From Rhodococcus pseudokoreensis (GTDB lineage: Bacteria > Actinomycetota > Actinomycetes > Mycobacteriales > Mycobacteriaceae), in the NCBI RefSeq assembly GCF_017068395.1, contig NZ_CP070619.1, forward strand, positions 1,178,001 through 1,242,000: a DNA stretch of 64,000 nucleotides, written 5' to 3'. The stretch's first letter is position 1. Each line of letters opens with the position of its first letter. This document shows, piece by piece, positions 45,602 through 53,803 of the stretch. The translations under genes and the position numbers were made by a program. The notes beneath the pieces were generated by a model. That model searched no databases and was not told the origin of the DNA. It saw only the letters and a list, made by a program, of their open reading frames with translations.

Positions 45602-46405
45602 CTACCGCCCGCGGTACGTCGCCTTGCCCGGTCCCACGTCGAGGAAGCTGCGGACCGCACCCCGGAGGTCCTCGGTCTCGAACAGCGCGCCCGACACGTC
45701 GGGCGTGATCGAGTCGGCGTGCGCGACGCCACCCGACCGCCACGCGGAGATGATCTGCTTCGTGGCGTCGTGTGCGCGCGTCGGCCCGTCCGCCAGGCGT
45801 GCGGTGAGCGCGCGGGCCTCGGTGTCGACGTCCTCGTGGACGGCGTTGACCACACCCCAGGCGTGCAGCGTCGCGGCGTCGAACAGATCGCCGGTCATCA
45901 CCAGTTCCCGGGCGCGGCCGGATCCCGCCCGCTCGGCCAGCCGCTGCGGACCGCCCATCGACGGGGTCAGCCCCACGACCGTCTCGACCAGTCCGAACTT
46001 CGCCTTCCGCGCGGCGAGGATGATGTCGCAGGCGAGTGCGATCTCGAAGGCGGCGGTCAACGTGAGTCCGTGCGCCGCGTACACGACGGGGCACGGCAGC
46101 GCCTCCAGCGGATGGCAGATCTCGGCGAACAACTCCTGCCACAGATCCGCGCCCTGCTCCGCGGTGAGCCCGTCGAACAGATGGACGTCCACCCCCGCCG
46201 ACACCACCTTGCCCTCGGCGCGCAGCAGCACCGCCCGCGGCGGATCCTCGGCGAGCGCCGCGACGTCGGCCTGCACGGCGTCGAACATCGCCTGATCGAA
46301 GAGGTTCAGTGGGCCGTGGGCGAACGTCAGGATCGCGATCTCGGCGCCGGCGTCGGTGCGGACACGCTCGAGTCGGGTGGGATGCGCGGCGGCAGGCTCA
46401 GTCAT
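45602..46405 (-). CDS. enoyl-CoA hydratase/isomerase-family protein (crotonase)
   Basis: This 267-residue crotonase-fold enzyme acts on an acyl-CoA. Oxyanion-hole segments are EGKVVSAGVDVHLF and the helix AHGLTLTAAFEIALACDI. The usual GG before the second oxyanion residue is replaced by LTA, so the precise reaction is uncertain (hydratase, isomerase or hydrolase). The start is ATG 46405 (MTEPAAAHP). It is followed by the truncated AMP-ligase and adenine deaminase genes on the same strand and diverges from the FAD oxidase gene with only 40 bp between starts. Confidence 0.82.
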   Translation of the reverse strand: MTEPAAAHPTRLERVRTDAGAEIAILTFAHGPLNLFDQAMFDAVQADVAALAEDPPRAVLLRAEGKVVSAGVDVHLFDGLTAEQGADLWQELFAEICHPLEALPCPVVYAAHGLTLTAAFEIALACDIILAARKAKFGLVETVVGLTPSMGGPQRLAERAGSGRARELVMTGDLFDAATLHAWGVVNAVHEDVDTEARALTARLADGPTRAHDATKQIISAWRSGGVAHADSITPDVSGALFETEDLRGAVRSFLDVGPGKATYRGR

Positions 46406-46445
46406 GCGGCCAGACTGCCACACGGGTTCCGCCTACGATCGGGGT

Positions 46446-47810
46446 GTGGACTCGCTGCGTGCGGCGCTGGCCGAGGTCGTCGGGGAACGGTTCGTGACCG
46501 TGGACGCGGATGTGCTCGCCGCCCGCGCGACCGACCACACGGGGCGCTACCGCGGGCGGGCGAGCGCACTGGTCCGGCCCGCGGACGCCGCGGAAGTCTC
46601 GGCCGTGCTGGGCATCTGCCGCGGCGCCGGGGTGAAGGTCACGGTGCAGGGTGGCCGCACCGGACTCGAGGCGGGCACGGTTCCCGAGCACGACGACGTG
46701 CTGCTGTCGACGGAACGGCTGACCGCGGCCGGCGCCGTCGACCGCGAGAATCTGCGCGTCACCGTCGGCGCCGGGGTCACCCTCGCCGCGGTGCGCCGCG
46801 CCGCATCCGACGCCGGACTGCTGTTCGGCATCGACCTCGCGTCCCGCGATTCCGCGACGATCGGCGGCATGGTGTCGACCAACGCCGGTGGGCTGCACAC
46901 CGTGCGGTACGGGCACATGTCCGCGCAGGTGCTGGGCCTGGAAGTGGTGCTCCCCGACGGGGCGATCGTGCGGCGCAGCATGCGGGTGGGCGCCGAGAAC
47001 TGCGGATACGACCTGCCCGCGCTGTGGGTGGGCAGCGAGGGCACGCTCGGCGTGGTCACGGCCGTCGATCTGACGCTTCACCCGGTGCCGCAGTTCCGTG
47101 TGACCGCCCTCGCCGGGTTCGCGCACCTGTCCGGGCTGATCGACGCGGCGCACGTCGTCCGGCGGCTCGAGGGCGTCGACGCCGTGGAGATGCTCGACGG
47201 CCGCGGGCTCGACTTGGCCTCGTCGCGGCTGGGTTTCGCGGTTCCCACGGGACTGCCGTGGTATCTCCTGGTGGAACTGGCCGGCCACCGCGACCTCACC
47301 GGCGTACTCGCCGACGCGCTGGAGCGGTGCGATCCCGACGACGAACCCGCCGTCGGGATCGATCCCGCGGGCCGCGCCCGGGTGTGGGCGGCGCGCGACG
47401 CGTTCGCGGACGTGGTCGGACTGTTCGGCCCACCGCTGAAATTCGACGCCGCCCTCCCGCTGGACGCGCTCGCCGCGTTCGTCGCCGACGCCGTCGCACT
47501 GGTGGCGAGCCGGGCGCCCGACGCGGTCCCGATACTGTTCGGGCACGTCGCCGACGGCAACGTCCACCTCAACGTGCTGCGCTGCCCCGACGAGTCCGTG
47601 CTGTACCGGGCGGTGACGGAACTGATCCGCGACCACGGCGGCAACATCGCCTCCGAACACGGCGTCGGCGCCCACAAACGCAACTATCTGGACCTCGCGC
47701 TCAGCCGCGCGGACATCGCCGCGATGTGGACGATCAAGCGGGCGTTCGACCCCGACGACTACCTCAACCCCGCAGTGATGTTTCCCGACTGGTTGCGTCG
47801 TCCGCACTGA
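46446..47810 (+). CDS. FAD-linked oxidase (D-lactate dehydrogenase/glycolate oxidase GlcD type)
   Basis: This 454-residue flavoenzyme oxidises a 2-hydroxyacid. The FAD domain (PCMH fold) has VQGGRTGLEAGTVP and IGGMVSTNAGGLHTVRYGHM. The C-terminal cap has FGHVADGNVHLNVL and the final SEHGVGAHKRNYL motif near the substrate site. All are typical of D-lactate/D-2-hydroxyglutarate dehydrogenases. The start is GTG 46446. Its last 47 bp overlap the convergent MFS gene. Confidence 0.87.
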   Translation: MDSLRAALAEVVGERFVTVDADVLAARATDHTGRYRGRASALVRPADAAEVSAVLGICRGAGVKVTVQGGRTGLEAGTVPEHDDVLLSTERLTAAGAVDRENLRVTVGAGVTLAAVRRAASDAGLLFGIDLASRDSATIGGMVSTNAGGLHTVRYGHMSAQVLGLEVVLPDGAIVRRSMRVGAENCGYDLPALWVGSEGTLGVVTAVDLTLHPVPQFRVTALAGFAHLSGLIDAAHVVRRLEGVDAVEMLDGRGLDLASSRLGFAVPTGLPWYLLVELAGHRDLTGVLADALERCDPDDEPAVGIDPAGRARVWAARDAFADVVGLFGPPLKFDAALPLDALAAFVADAVALVASRAPDAVPILFGHVADGNVHLNVLRCPDESVLYRAVTELIRDHGGNIASEHGVGAHKRNYLDLALSRADIAAMWTIKRAFDPDDYLNPAVMFPDWLRRPH

Positions 47811-49263
47811 CCCCGGGCTTCTCGCGCGACGGTCGCGCGAAGCAGACGGAGGCGACGAAACCGATCAGCAGGATCGCGGCGGGCAGCCAGATCGACTGCG
47901 ACATCGCCGTGGCGAACGGTTCCTTCACGAACTCGGGCATCTCGCCGACGCCTGCCTCCTGACTGTCGGCGTTCAGCCCCTGCGCGGACAGGCGGGCCGT
48001 GATGAGCGCACCGATCGCGGCGCTGCCGAGGACGGCGCCGACCTGACGGGTCGTGTTGTAGACGCCTGCCCCGGCGCCCGCCTGATGGGGCGGCAGGTTG
48101 TGGGTGGCGGTGGCCGCGAGCGGCGACCAGATGCACGCGTTGGCGAGACCGATCAGCCCGATCGGCAGCAGCAGTTCCCAGATCGCCACGTCGGGCGACA
48201 TCACCATGGACAGCCAGCCGAGCGCGATCGAGAACAGCAGGAACCCGGTGCCCGCGATGTACCGCGGGTGGGTGCGGTCGACGAGTTTGCCGATGAACGG
48301 GGCGAACACGCCGGTCAGGACGGCCATGGGCACGAGCAGCAGAGCCGACCGGGTGGGCGACAGCCCCCGCACCGCTTGCGTGTAGAACATCAGCGGCAGG
48401 ACCATCGCGGTGATCGCGAATCCCATCGACGTGATCGCCACGTTGGCGAGCGAGAAATTGCGGTCCGTGAACAGGCCCAGCGGCAGCAGCGGCTCGTTCT
48501 TGTTCCAGGACTGGTACCAGACGAAGACGCCCAGCAGGACGAGGCCGGCGGCGATCGACGCGAGCACCGTCGCCGACCAGTCGTAGGAACTGCCCTCCTG
48601 GATTCCGAACACGAGGAAGAACATGCCGAGCGCGCTGAGCACGACCCCGGGGATGTCGAACTTGTGCGAGTGGGTCTCCAGCGCGGGGACGAGCCGCCAG
48701 GCGAGCACGAACGCAATCACGCCGACGGGGACGTTGACGATGAAGATCCACTCCCAGCCGAGGTTGTCGACGAGCACACCGCCGGCGAGTGGTCCCACCA
48801 GGGTGGCGACACCCGCGACGGCGCCCCACAGACCCATCGCGGCGCCGCGGCGGTCCGGCGGGAACGTCCGGGTGATGACGGCCATCGTCTGCGGCGTCAT
48901 CAGTGCGGCGCCGAGCCCCTGGAACACGCGCGCGACGATGAGCATGGTGATGGTGCCGGACAGTCCGCACCACAGCGACGCCCCGGTGAACAGGACGAGC
49001 CCGATCAGGTAGATGTTCTTGGGGCCGAAGCGATCACCGAGGCGGCCGGTGACCAGCAGCGGCACCGCGTACGCGAGCAGGTAGGCGCTGGTGACCCAGA
49101 CGACCTTGTTGATGTCGGTGTGCAGGTCGTTCATGATCGCCGGGTTGGCCACCGCCACGATGGTGCTGTCGACGAGGATCATGAAGAAGCCGATGACGAG
49201 GGCCCACAACGCGGGCCAGGGATTTCGGTGCTCGGGTGGTGCGGTGCGCTCGGTGTCCATCAT
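47764..49263 (-). CDS. MFS drug exporter, DHA2 (14-helix) family
   Basis: This 499-residue transporter has 14 predicted spans. Motif A GRLGDRFGPKNIYLIG and the DHA2 motif C-type GPLAGGVLVDNLGWEWIFIVN mark it as a proton-driven multidrug exporter of the EmrB/QacA group, with motif D1 near LVDSTIVAVANPAI. Its ATG at 49263 shares a base with the PadR stop (TGATG), so it is coupled to its regulator. The drug substrate is unknown. Confidence 0.9.
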   Translation of the reverse strand: MMDTERTAPPEHRNPWPALWALVIGFFMILVDSTIVAVANPAIMNDLHTDINKVVWVTSAYLLAYAVPLLVTGRLGDRFGPKNIYLIGLVLFTGASLWCGLSGTITMLIVARVFQGLGAALMTPQTMAVITRTFPPDRRGAAMGLWGAVAGVATLVGPLAGGVLVDNLGWEWIFIVNVPVGVIAFVLAWRLVPALETHSHKFDIPGVVLSALGMFFLVFGIQEGSSYDWSATVLASIAAGLVLLGVFVWYQSWNKNEPLLPLGLFTDRNFSLANVAITSMGFAITAMVLPLMFYTQAVRGLSPTRSALLLVPMAVLTGVFAPFIGKLVDRTHPRYIAGTGFLLFSIALGWLSMVMSPDVAIWELLLPIGLIGLANACIWSPLAATATHNLPPHQAGAGAGVYNTTRQVGAVLGSAAIGALITARLSAQGLNADSQEAGVGEMPEFVKEPFATAMSQSIWLPAAILLIGFVASVCFARPSREKPGVSADDATSRETSLRG

Positions 49264-49877
49264 CAATCCTTTGCTGAACCGGACGGGATCCGGCGTGAGT
49301 GTGTCAGTCGTTCGACGAGTTCCGGCGAGAGCCACGGCAGGGCGCCGGAGTCGATGTCGGCCACCAGGGCGCTGAGCCATTCGTGCTCCGCGCGGGCGAC
49401 GGTGACGAGGTATTCGTTGCCGAGGAGGAAGATCCTGGGGATCTCGGTGGAGCAGGCGAGCGCGCCGGCGGTGTCGAGTTCGCCGATCTCGCGGGTGAGG
49501 TGATCGAGCCGTTCCCGGAGCAGTTCCACCACCGTGGGTGCGTCGACGTTGTGCGCCTCGGCCAGTGCGAGCGGGAACTGCGGGTACTCGGGCACGGGGG
49601 TGGCGAGCATGTCGCTCACCCGGTGGACGAGAGCTTCCCGGCCCGCGTCGGTGACCTCGTACATGGTGCGTTCGGGCCGGTTTCCGGCCCGGTCGGTGCC
49701 GGTGGTGCGCACCAGTCCTTCACTTTCGAGCCTGCTCACGGTGTGGTACAGCGACCCCGGCCGGATCTTCACCACGCGTCCACGGCGGGCGGCGGCGAGT
49801 TGGTACATCTCGTACGGGTGCATCGTGCGCTCACACAGCAGGCCGAGGATGGTGACGCCGAGCGGCGTGAGTGCCAC
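49263..49877 (-). CDS. PadR-family transcriptional regulator
   Basis: This 204-residue regulator has an N-terminal winged helix (ALTPLGVTILGLLCERTMHPYEMYQ, then GSLYHTVSRLESEGLV) and a C-terminal helical dimerisation domain. PadR proteins repress drug pumps and are released by the pump's substrate. The start GTG 49877 lies 8 bp after GGAAAGG; longer frames run into the operator-like region. It is co-transcribed with the MFS exporter and probably controls it through the inverted repeat at 49895-49924. Confidence 0.88.
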   Translation of the reverse strand: MALTPLGVTILGLLCERTMHPYEMYQLAAARRGRVVKIRPGSLYHTVSRLESEGLVRTTGTDRAGNRPERTMYEVTDAGREALVHRVSDMLATPVPEYPQFPLALAEAHNVDAPTVVELLRERLDHLTREIGELDTAGALACSTEIPRIFLLGNEYLVTVARAEHEWLSALVADIDSGALPWLSPELVERLTHSRRIPSGSAKD

Positions 49878-49894
49878 GGTCACCACCTTTCCAC

Positions 49895-49924
49895 TATTCC
49901 AAGTCGAATACTCCACGTGGAATA
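49895..49924. promoter_or_regulatory. candidate PadR operator
   Basis: TATTCCA (49895-49901) and TGGAATA (49918-49924) are exact inverted arms with a 16-bp spacer, and TCCACGTGGA (49912-49921) forms a second nested palindrome. It lies just upstream of the padR ribosome site in the divergent region with the GNAT gene, in a locally AT-rich patch. Confidence 0.6.
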
Positions 49925-49967
49925 TACCGCCCGGGGTTGGCGAGAACAAGCGGCTACCGTGGGCCTC

Positions 49968-50681
49968 GTGGACTCCCATCACCTCGACATCATTCGACTC
50001 GCCTGGTCACGCGAACTGGGATTGCCCGACGACGCCCTGGCCACCCGCCCGGACGCCGACGACCGCACCGTCCGGGTGGACGACGACACCGACACGATCC
50101 GGTTCCTGCGCCTCGGCGGGACGTCCGCGCTCGTCGGCCCGCGATGGGCGATCGAACGCGCCGACGGGCACACCGCGGAGGAACTGACCGAATCCGCGAC
50201 GCTGCTCGCCCTCACTCAGGACCGGTCCGGACGGTGCGCCGGCCCGGTGGTGCTCGCGTACGGCACCGACTACCAGGATCCGGTCACCGGACCGCCACCC
50301 CTCGTCTCGCACGAACGCGACCACGTCCGGCAGGTCGAGGCGGCCTGTCCCCCGGACGACGTCGCCGAGGCCCGGGTGGCAGAGCGCGAACAGTGGTTCA
50401 CGATTCTCGACGACGCGCAGCAACCGGTCGGGTGCGCCGGTTACACCGAGTTCCAGGGATTCCTCGCCGACGTCGGGGTGCTCACGGCACCGGAGTTCCG
50501 GCGCCGGGGACTGGGCGCGACGGTCGCCGGGATCGCCACCGACGACGCACTAGACGCCGGCCTGATCGCCCAATGCCGTTCGCCGCGCGACAATCCGGCC
50601 TCGCGCGCGCTCGCCGCCCGCGCCGGGTACCGGGAACTGGGAACGTACGCCGAGGTCACGATCTCGCGACGTACGCTCTGA
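49968..50681 (+). CDS. GNAT-family N-acetyltransferase
   Basis: This 237-residue protein has an N-terminal half of unknown type and a C-terminal GNAT domain (about 140-235) with the acetyl-CoA loop FRRRGLGATVAGIA and the late motif NPASRALAARAGYRELG. The substrate is unknown. The start is GTG 49968 (VDSHHLD); a GTG at 49959 is also possible. It diverges from padR. Confidence 0.82.
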   Translation: MDSHHLDIIRLAWSRELGLPDDALATRPDADDRTVRVDDDTDTIRFLRLGGTSALVGPRWAIERADGHTAEELTESATLLALTQDRSGRCAGPVVLAYGTDYQDPVTGPPPLVSHERDHVRQVEAACPPDDVAEARVAEREQWFTILDDAQQPVGCAGYTEFQGFLADVGVLTAPEFRRRGLGATVAGIATDDALDAGLIAQCRSPRDNPASRALAARAGYRELGTYAEVTISRRTL

Positions 50682-50713
50682 GACGACAGCGAAAGACGGG
50701 GAACGAGTCGACC

Positions 50714-51751
50714 ATGACAGACCGAACGGCAGAACCGCAGAGCACGGAAGGCGCCTACGTCGAATCCGGCGCCGAGTTCACACGCGACACCCACTACATC
50801 CCCACCCGCATCACGGCCGACGGCCGCGACGGCTATCCCGTCGAACCCGGCCGCTATCGTCTGGTGGCCGCCCGCGCCTGCCCGTGGGCCAACCGCGCGA
50901 TCATCGTCCGGCGACTGCTCGGGCTCGAGGACGTGTTGTCGATGGGGCTGTGCGGTCCCACCCACGACAAGCGCAGCTGGACCTTCGATCTCGACCCGCG
51001 CGGGCTCGACCCGGTGCTGAAGATCCCGCGCCTGCAGGACGCGTATTTCGCGCGCTTCCCCGACTACTCGCGGGGCATCACCGTGCCTGCGATCGTCGAC
51101 GTCCCCACCGGGCAGGTGGTCACCAACGACTACCCCCGGATCACCCTGGACCTGTCGTCGGAATGGACGCGGTACCACCGCGACGGCGCGCCCGACCTCT
51201 ATCCCGAACCGCTGCGCGACGAGATCGACGAGGTGGCCGATCTCGTGTTCCGCGACGTGAACAACGGTGTGTACCGGTGCGGTTTCGCCGGGTCCCAGGA
51301 GGCGTACGAGTCCGCCTACGACCGTCTGTTCGCCCGTCTCGACTGGCTCGAGGAGCGGCTGACCGACCGCCGATACCTCGTCGGGGACACCATTACCGAG
51401 GCCGACGTGCGGCTGTTCACCACCCTGGCACGGTTCGACGCCGTCTATCACGGCCACTTCAAGTGCAACCGGAACAAACTCGACGAGATGCCCGTCCTGT
51501 GGAGCTACGCGCGCGACCTCTTCCAGACGCCGGGGTTCGGCGACACCATCGACTTCACTCAGATCAAGCAGCACTACTACATCGTGCACACCGACATCAA
51601 TCCCACGCAGATCGTGCCGAAGGGCCCCGACCTGTCCGGCTGGCTCACGCCGCACGGCCGTGAAGGGCTGGGCGGCAGGCCGTTCGGGGACGGCACGCCG
51701 CCGCCTCCGCCGAGGCCCGGCGAGGAGGTCCCGGCCGGGCACGGCGCGTGA
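50714..51751 (+). CDS. glutathionyl-hydroquinone reductase-like protein (ECM4/YqjG family)
   Basis: This 345-residue protein of the xi-class GST fold has the thioredoxin-like domain with catalytic Cys in ACPWANRAIIVRRLLGL, the GLCGPTHDKRSWTF region, and the GST C-terminal domain with DRRYLVGDTITEADVRLF and HYYIVHTDINPTQIVP. Family members reduce glutathionyl-hydroquinones. Rhodococci use mycothiol rather than glutathione, so here the thiol is probably mycothiol (inference). A proline-rich tail (PPPPPRPGEE) is unusual. The start ATG 50714 follows GGGGA. Confidence 0.85.
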   Translation: MTDRTAEPQSTEGAYVESGAEFTRDTHYIPTRITADGRDGYPVEPGRYRLVAARACPWANRAIIVRRLLGLEDVLSMGLCGPTHDKRSWTFDLDPRGLDPVLKIPRLQDAYFARFPDYSRGITVPAIVDVPTGQVVTNDYPRITLDLSSEWTRYHRDGAPDLYPEPLRDEIDEVADLVFRDVNNGVYRCGFAGSQEAYESAYDRLFARLDWLEERLTDRRYLVGDTITEADVRLFTTLARFDAVYHGHFKCNRNKLDEMPVLWSYARDLFQTPGFGDTIDFTQIKQHYYIVHTDINPTQIVPKGPDLSGWLTPHGREGLGGRPFGDGTPPPPPRPGEEVPAGHGA

Positions 51752-51761
51752 TCGGGCGGTT

Positions 51762-52157
51762 CTAGGCGCCGGCGTAGGTGCCGAAACTCCAGAACACGCC
51801 CTCCGGGTCGCGGCAGGTGAATCCGCGCGAGCCGTAGTCCTCGTCCTTCAGCCCGGCTACGATCGTGGCACCGGCGGCCACGGCGCGCTCATGGAGTGCG
51901 TCGGGGTCGTCGACGACGAGGTACACCGAACCCGTCCCCGGCGGCAGGTCGCTGATGACCGAGTCCTCGCGGGGTGAGCCGAGCATGATGCCGCCGCCCT
52001 TCGGCCAGCCGAGTTCGGCGTGATCGACCCGGTCCCCCTCGCCGTACACCGCCTTCTCGTCGAACCCGAAGGCCTCGACGAGGAAACGGATCGCGGCCCG
52101 CGCGTCGCGGTAGACGAGCGTGGGCCACACACAGGTGGTTTGCGTCGAAGTAGTCAT
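51762..52157 (-). CDS. VOC-family (glyoxalase/bleomycin-resistance fold) protein
   Basis: This 131-residue single VOC unit with two beta-alpha-beta-beta-beta modules contains VYRDARAAIRFLVEAFGF at the start and YGSRGFTCRDPEGVFWSFGTY at the end, typical of the PhnB/glyoxalase-like group. It may bind a small ligand or metal; no reaction can be assigned. It starts 4 bp after the AraC stop, so the two are co-transcribed. Confidence 0.85.
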   Translation of the reverse strand: MTTSTQTTCVWPTLVYRDARAAIRFLVEAFGFDEKAVYGEGDRVDHAELGWPKGGGIMLGSPREDSVISDLPPGTGSVYLVVDDPDALHERAVAAGATIVAGLKDEDYGSRGFTCRDPEGVFWSFGTYAGA

Positions 52158-52161
52158 GAGA

Positions 52162-53016
52162 TCACCGTGCTCCGTCGTCGGGGTCGGGGTCTTGGACGAA
52201 TGAGAAGGGGTCGATCTCCCGCCACCGCGACGGCGGGACTCCCGCGAGGTCGCGCCAGTCCCGCGCCATGTGGGCCTGGTCGTAGTACCCGCACACCGCG
52301 GACACGTCGGCGAGGGTCGCCCCGGCGGCGCCCTTGAGCATCCGGTGCGAACGATCGAAGCGGGACAACCGCACCACGTCCTTGGGCGTCACGCCGTACT
52401 CCGCGACGAACCTGTTCACCAGATGCCTTCTGCTCCAGCCGACCTCGTGCGCGACGTCGGCGACCCGGACGCCGCCGCCGGCGACGAGCAGGCGCCAGGC
52501 GCGGGTGAGATGCGGGTCGATCTCCGCCGGCTGGGCGCGGCGCGTGAGGATCTCGTCGAGGATCGCGAACCGCCCGTCCCAGCCGGGTTCGAGGGACAGC
52601 CGTTCCGTCAACTCCCCCGCATCGGGACCGAGCAGGTCCTCGAGGCCGACGACCCACGCGCCCAGGGCGGCGGTGGGCACCCCCAGCAGCGCCCGGGCGC
52701 CGAGCGGGCTGAGGGCCAGCTGGACGCCGTGCTGGTTGCCGTCGTGCCGGATCGTCACCGGTGCCGTCGCGATGCCGCTGGCCAGAGTGTCGTACCGGCC
52801 GGGCGCCTGGCCGGGAGCTGCCTGGGTGGCGATGTCGAGGGGCTCGTCGATCGTCACGATCACCGTCAGGCAGGGCGAGGGCAGACCGAGGTGGATGCCG
52901 GGCTCGAACCCGGCCAGCCGGTAGCCGTCGTACCCCGAGACCAGCGCACGCAACGACGCCGCCGGGCGCCGGAAGGCCCCGGACGACACCGCGGTATCGC
53001 TGTCGGCGACGCTCAC
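52162..53016 (-). CDS. AraC-family transcriptional regulator
   Basis: This 284-residue regulator has an N-terminal ligand or sensing domain (1-180) and a C-terminal AraC helix-turn-helix pair (about 185-280: VRVADVAHEVGWSRRHLVNRF, then ATLADVSAVCGYYDQAHMARD). The final GVPPSRWRE replaces the usual PSQ/YR end. It is followed by a VOC protein gene after 4 bp, which it may regulate or work with. The ligand is unknown. Confidence 0.88.
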   Translation of the reverse strand: MSVADSDTAVSSGAFRRPAASLRALVSGYDGYRLAGFEPGIHLGLPSPCLTVIVTIDEPLDIATQAAPGQAPGRYDTLASGIATAPVTIRHDGNQHGVQLALSPLGARALLGVPTAALGAWVVGLEDLLGPDAGELTERLSLEPGWDGRFAILDEILTRRAQPAEIDPHLTRAWRLLVAGGGVRVADVAHEVGWSRRHLVNRFVAEYGVTPKDVVRLSRFDRSHRMLKGAAGATLADVSAVCGYYDQAHMARDWRDLAGVPPSRWREIDPFSFVQDPDPDDGAR

Positions 53017-53115
53017 GACACCAGCCTAGGCAACGGTGCCGACACCGGCCACGGTGTTCGCTCACCTACAGTCGGTGCCAGCACACTCGAAGCACTAGGC
53101 GAGACGGGAGCCCCG

Positions 53116-53802
53116 ATGGCTGGCAATGGTGGACCGGTGGAGAAGGTACTGGTCTCGGTCCTCGACAACGGAAGCCGACTCCAGGCGCCCGCGGTGGCCA
53201 AGTACGTCGAATGGGTCCGGCGCTCGCACCCCGGTGAGTCGCCCGCGCAGATCGTCGAACGCATGGAGAAGATGTTCCTGCTCGCCGTGACGGGCAGCGG
53301 CAGCGCGGTCGGCGCCACCGCCGCCATTCCCGGCGTCGGCACCGTCGCGTCCATCGCGGCCGTCGGCGCCGAATCGGCATTCTTCCTGGAAGCGGCGGCG
53401 CTGCTCACGCTCGCCGTCGCGTCGGTGCACGGCATCTCCGCCGCCGACCACCAGCAGCGGCGCGCACTGGTCCTCTCGGTGGCCCTCGGCGAATCGGGCA
53501 TGGAAATCGTCCAGAAGGCGACGGGCGTGACGGCGAAGAACTGGGCAACCGCCATCACCAGCCGCATCCCCGGACCCACGATGAAGGGCATGAACAGCAC
53601 CCTGGTGCGCAAGTTCATCACCAAGTACGCCGCCCGCCGCAGCGCGCTGATCCTCGGCAAACTGGTGCCCGCCGGCATCGGCGCCGCCATCGGCGGCGCC
53701 GGCAACCGGGCCATCGGCAAGGGCGTCGTCAAGAACTCGCGGGAGGCATTCGGTCCCGCCCCGGCCCGCTGGCCGGACGAACTCCGCGCGATCGAAGCGT
53801 GA
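53116..53802 (+). CDS. EcsC-like membrane-associated protein of unknown function
   Basis: This 228-residue protein has a hydrophobic Gly/Ala-rich core (AVGATAAIPGVGTVASIAAVGAESAFFLEAA, about 55-90) and a second glycine-zipper near the end (GIGAAIGGAGNRAIGKGVV). The IPGVG segment followed by a helical hydrophobic stretch resembles the EcsC family, but similarity is weak by eye. The start is ATG 53116. It diverges from the AraC gene and converges with gadB, whose stop is 2 bp from its own. Confidence 0.6.
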   Translation: MAGNGGPVEKVLVSVLDNGSRLQAPAVAKYVEWVRRSHPGESPAQIVERMEKMFLLAVTGSGSAVGATAAIPGVGTVASIAAVGAESAFFLEAAALLTLAVASVHGISAADHQQRRALVLSVALGESGMEIVQKATGVTAKNWATAITSRIPGPTMKGMNSTLVRKFITKYAARRSALILGKLVPAGIGAAIGGAGNRAIGKGVVKNSREAFGPAPARWPDELRAIEA

Positions 53803-53803
53803 C

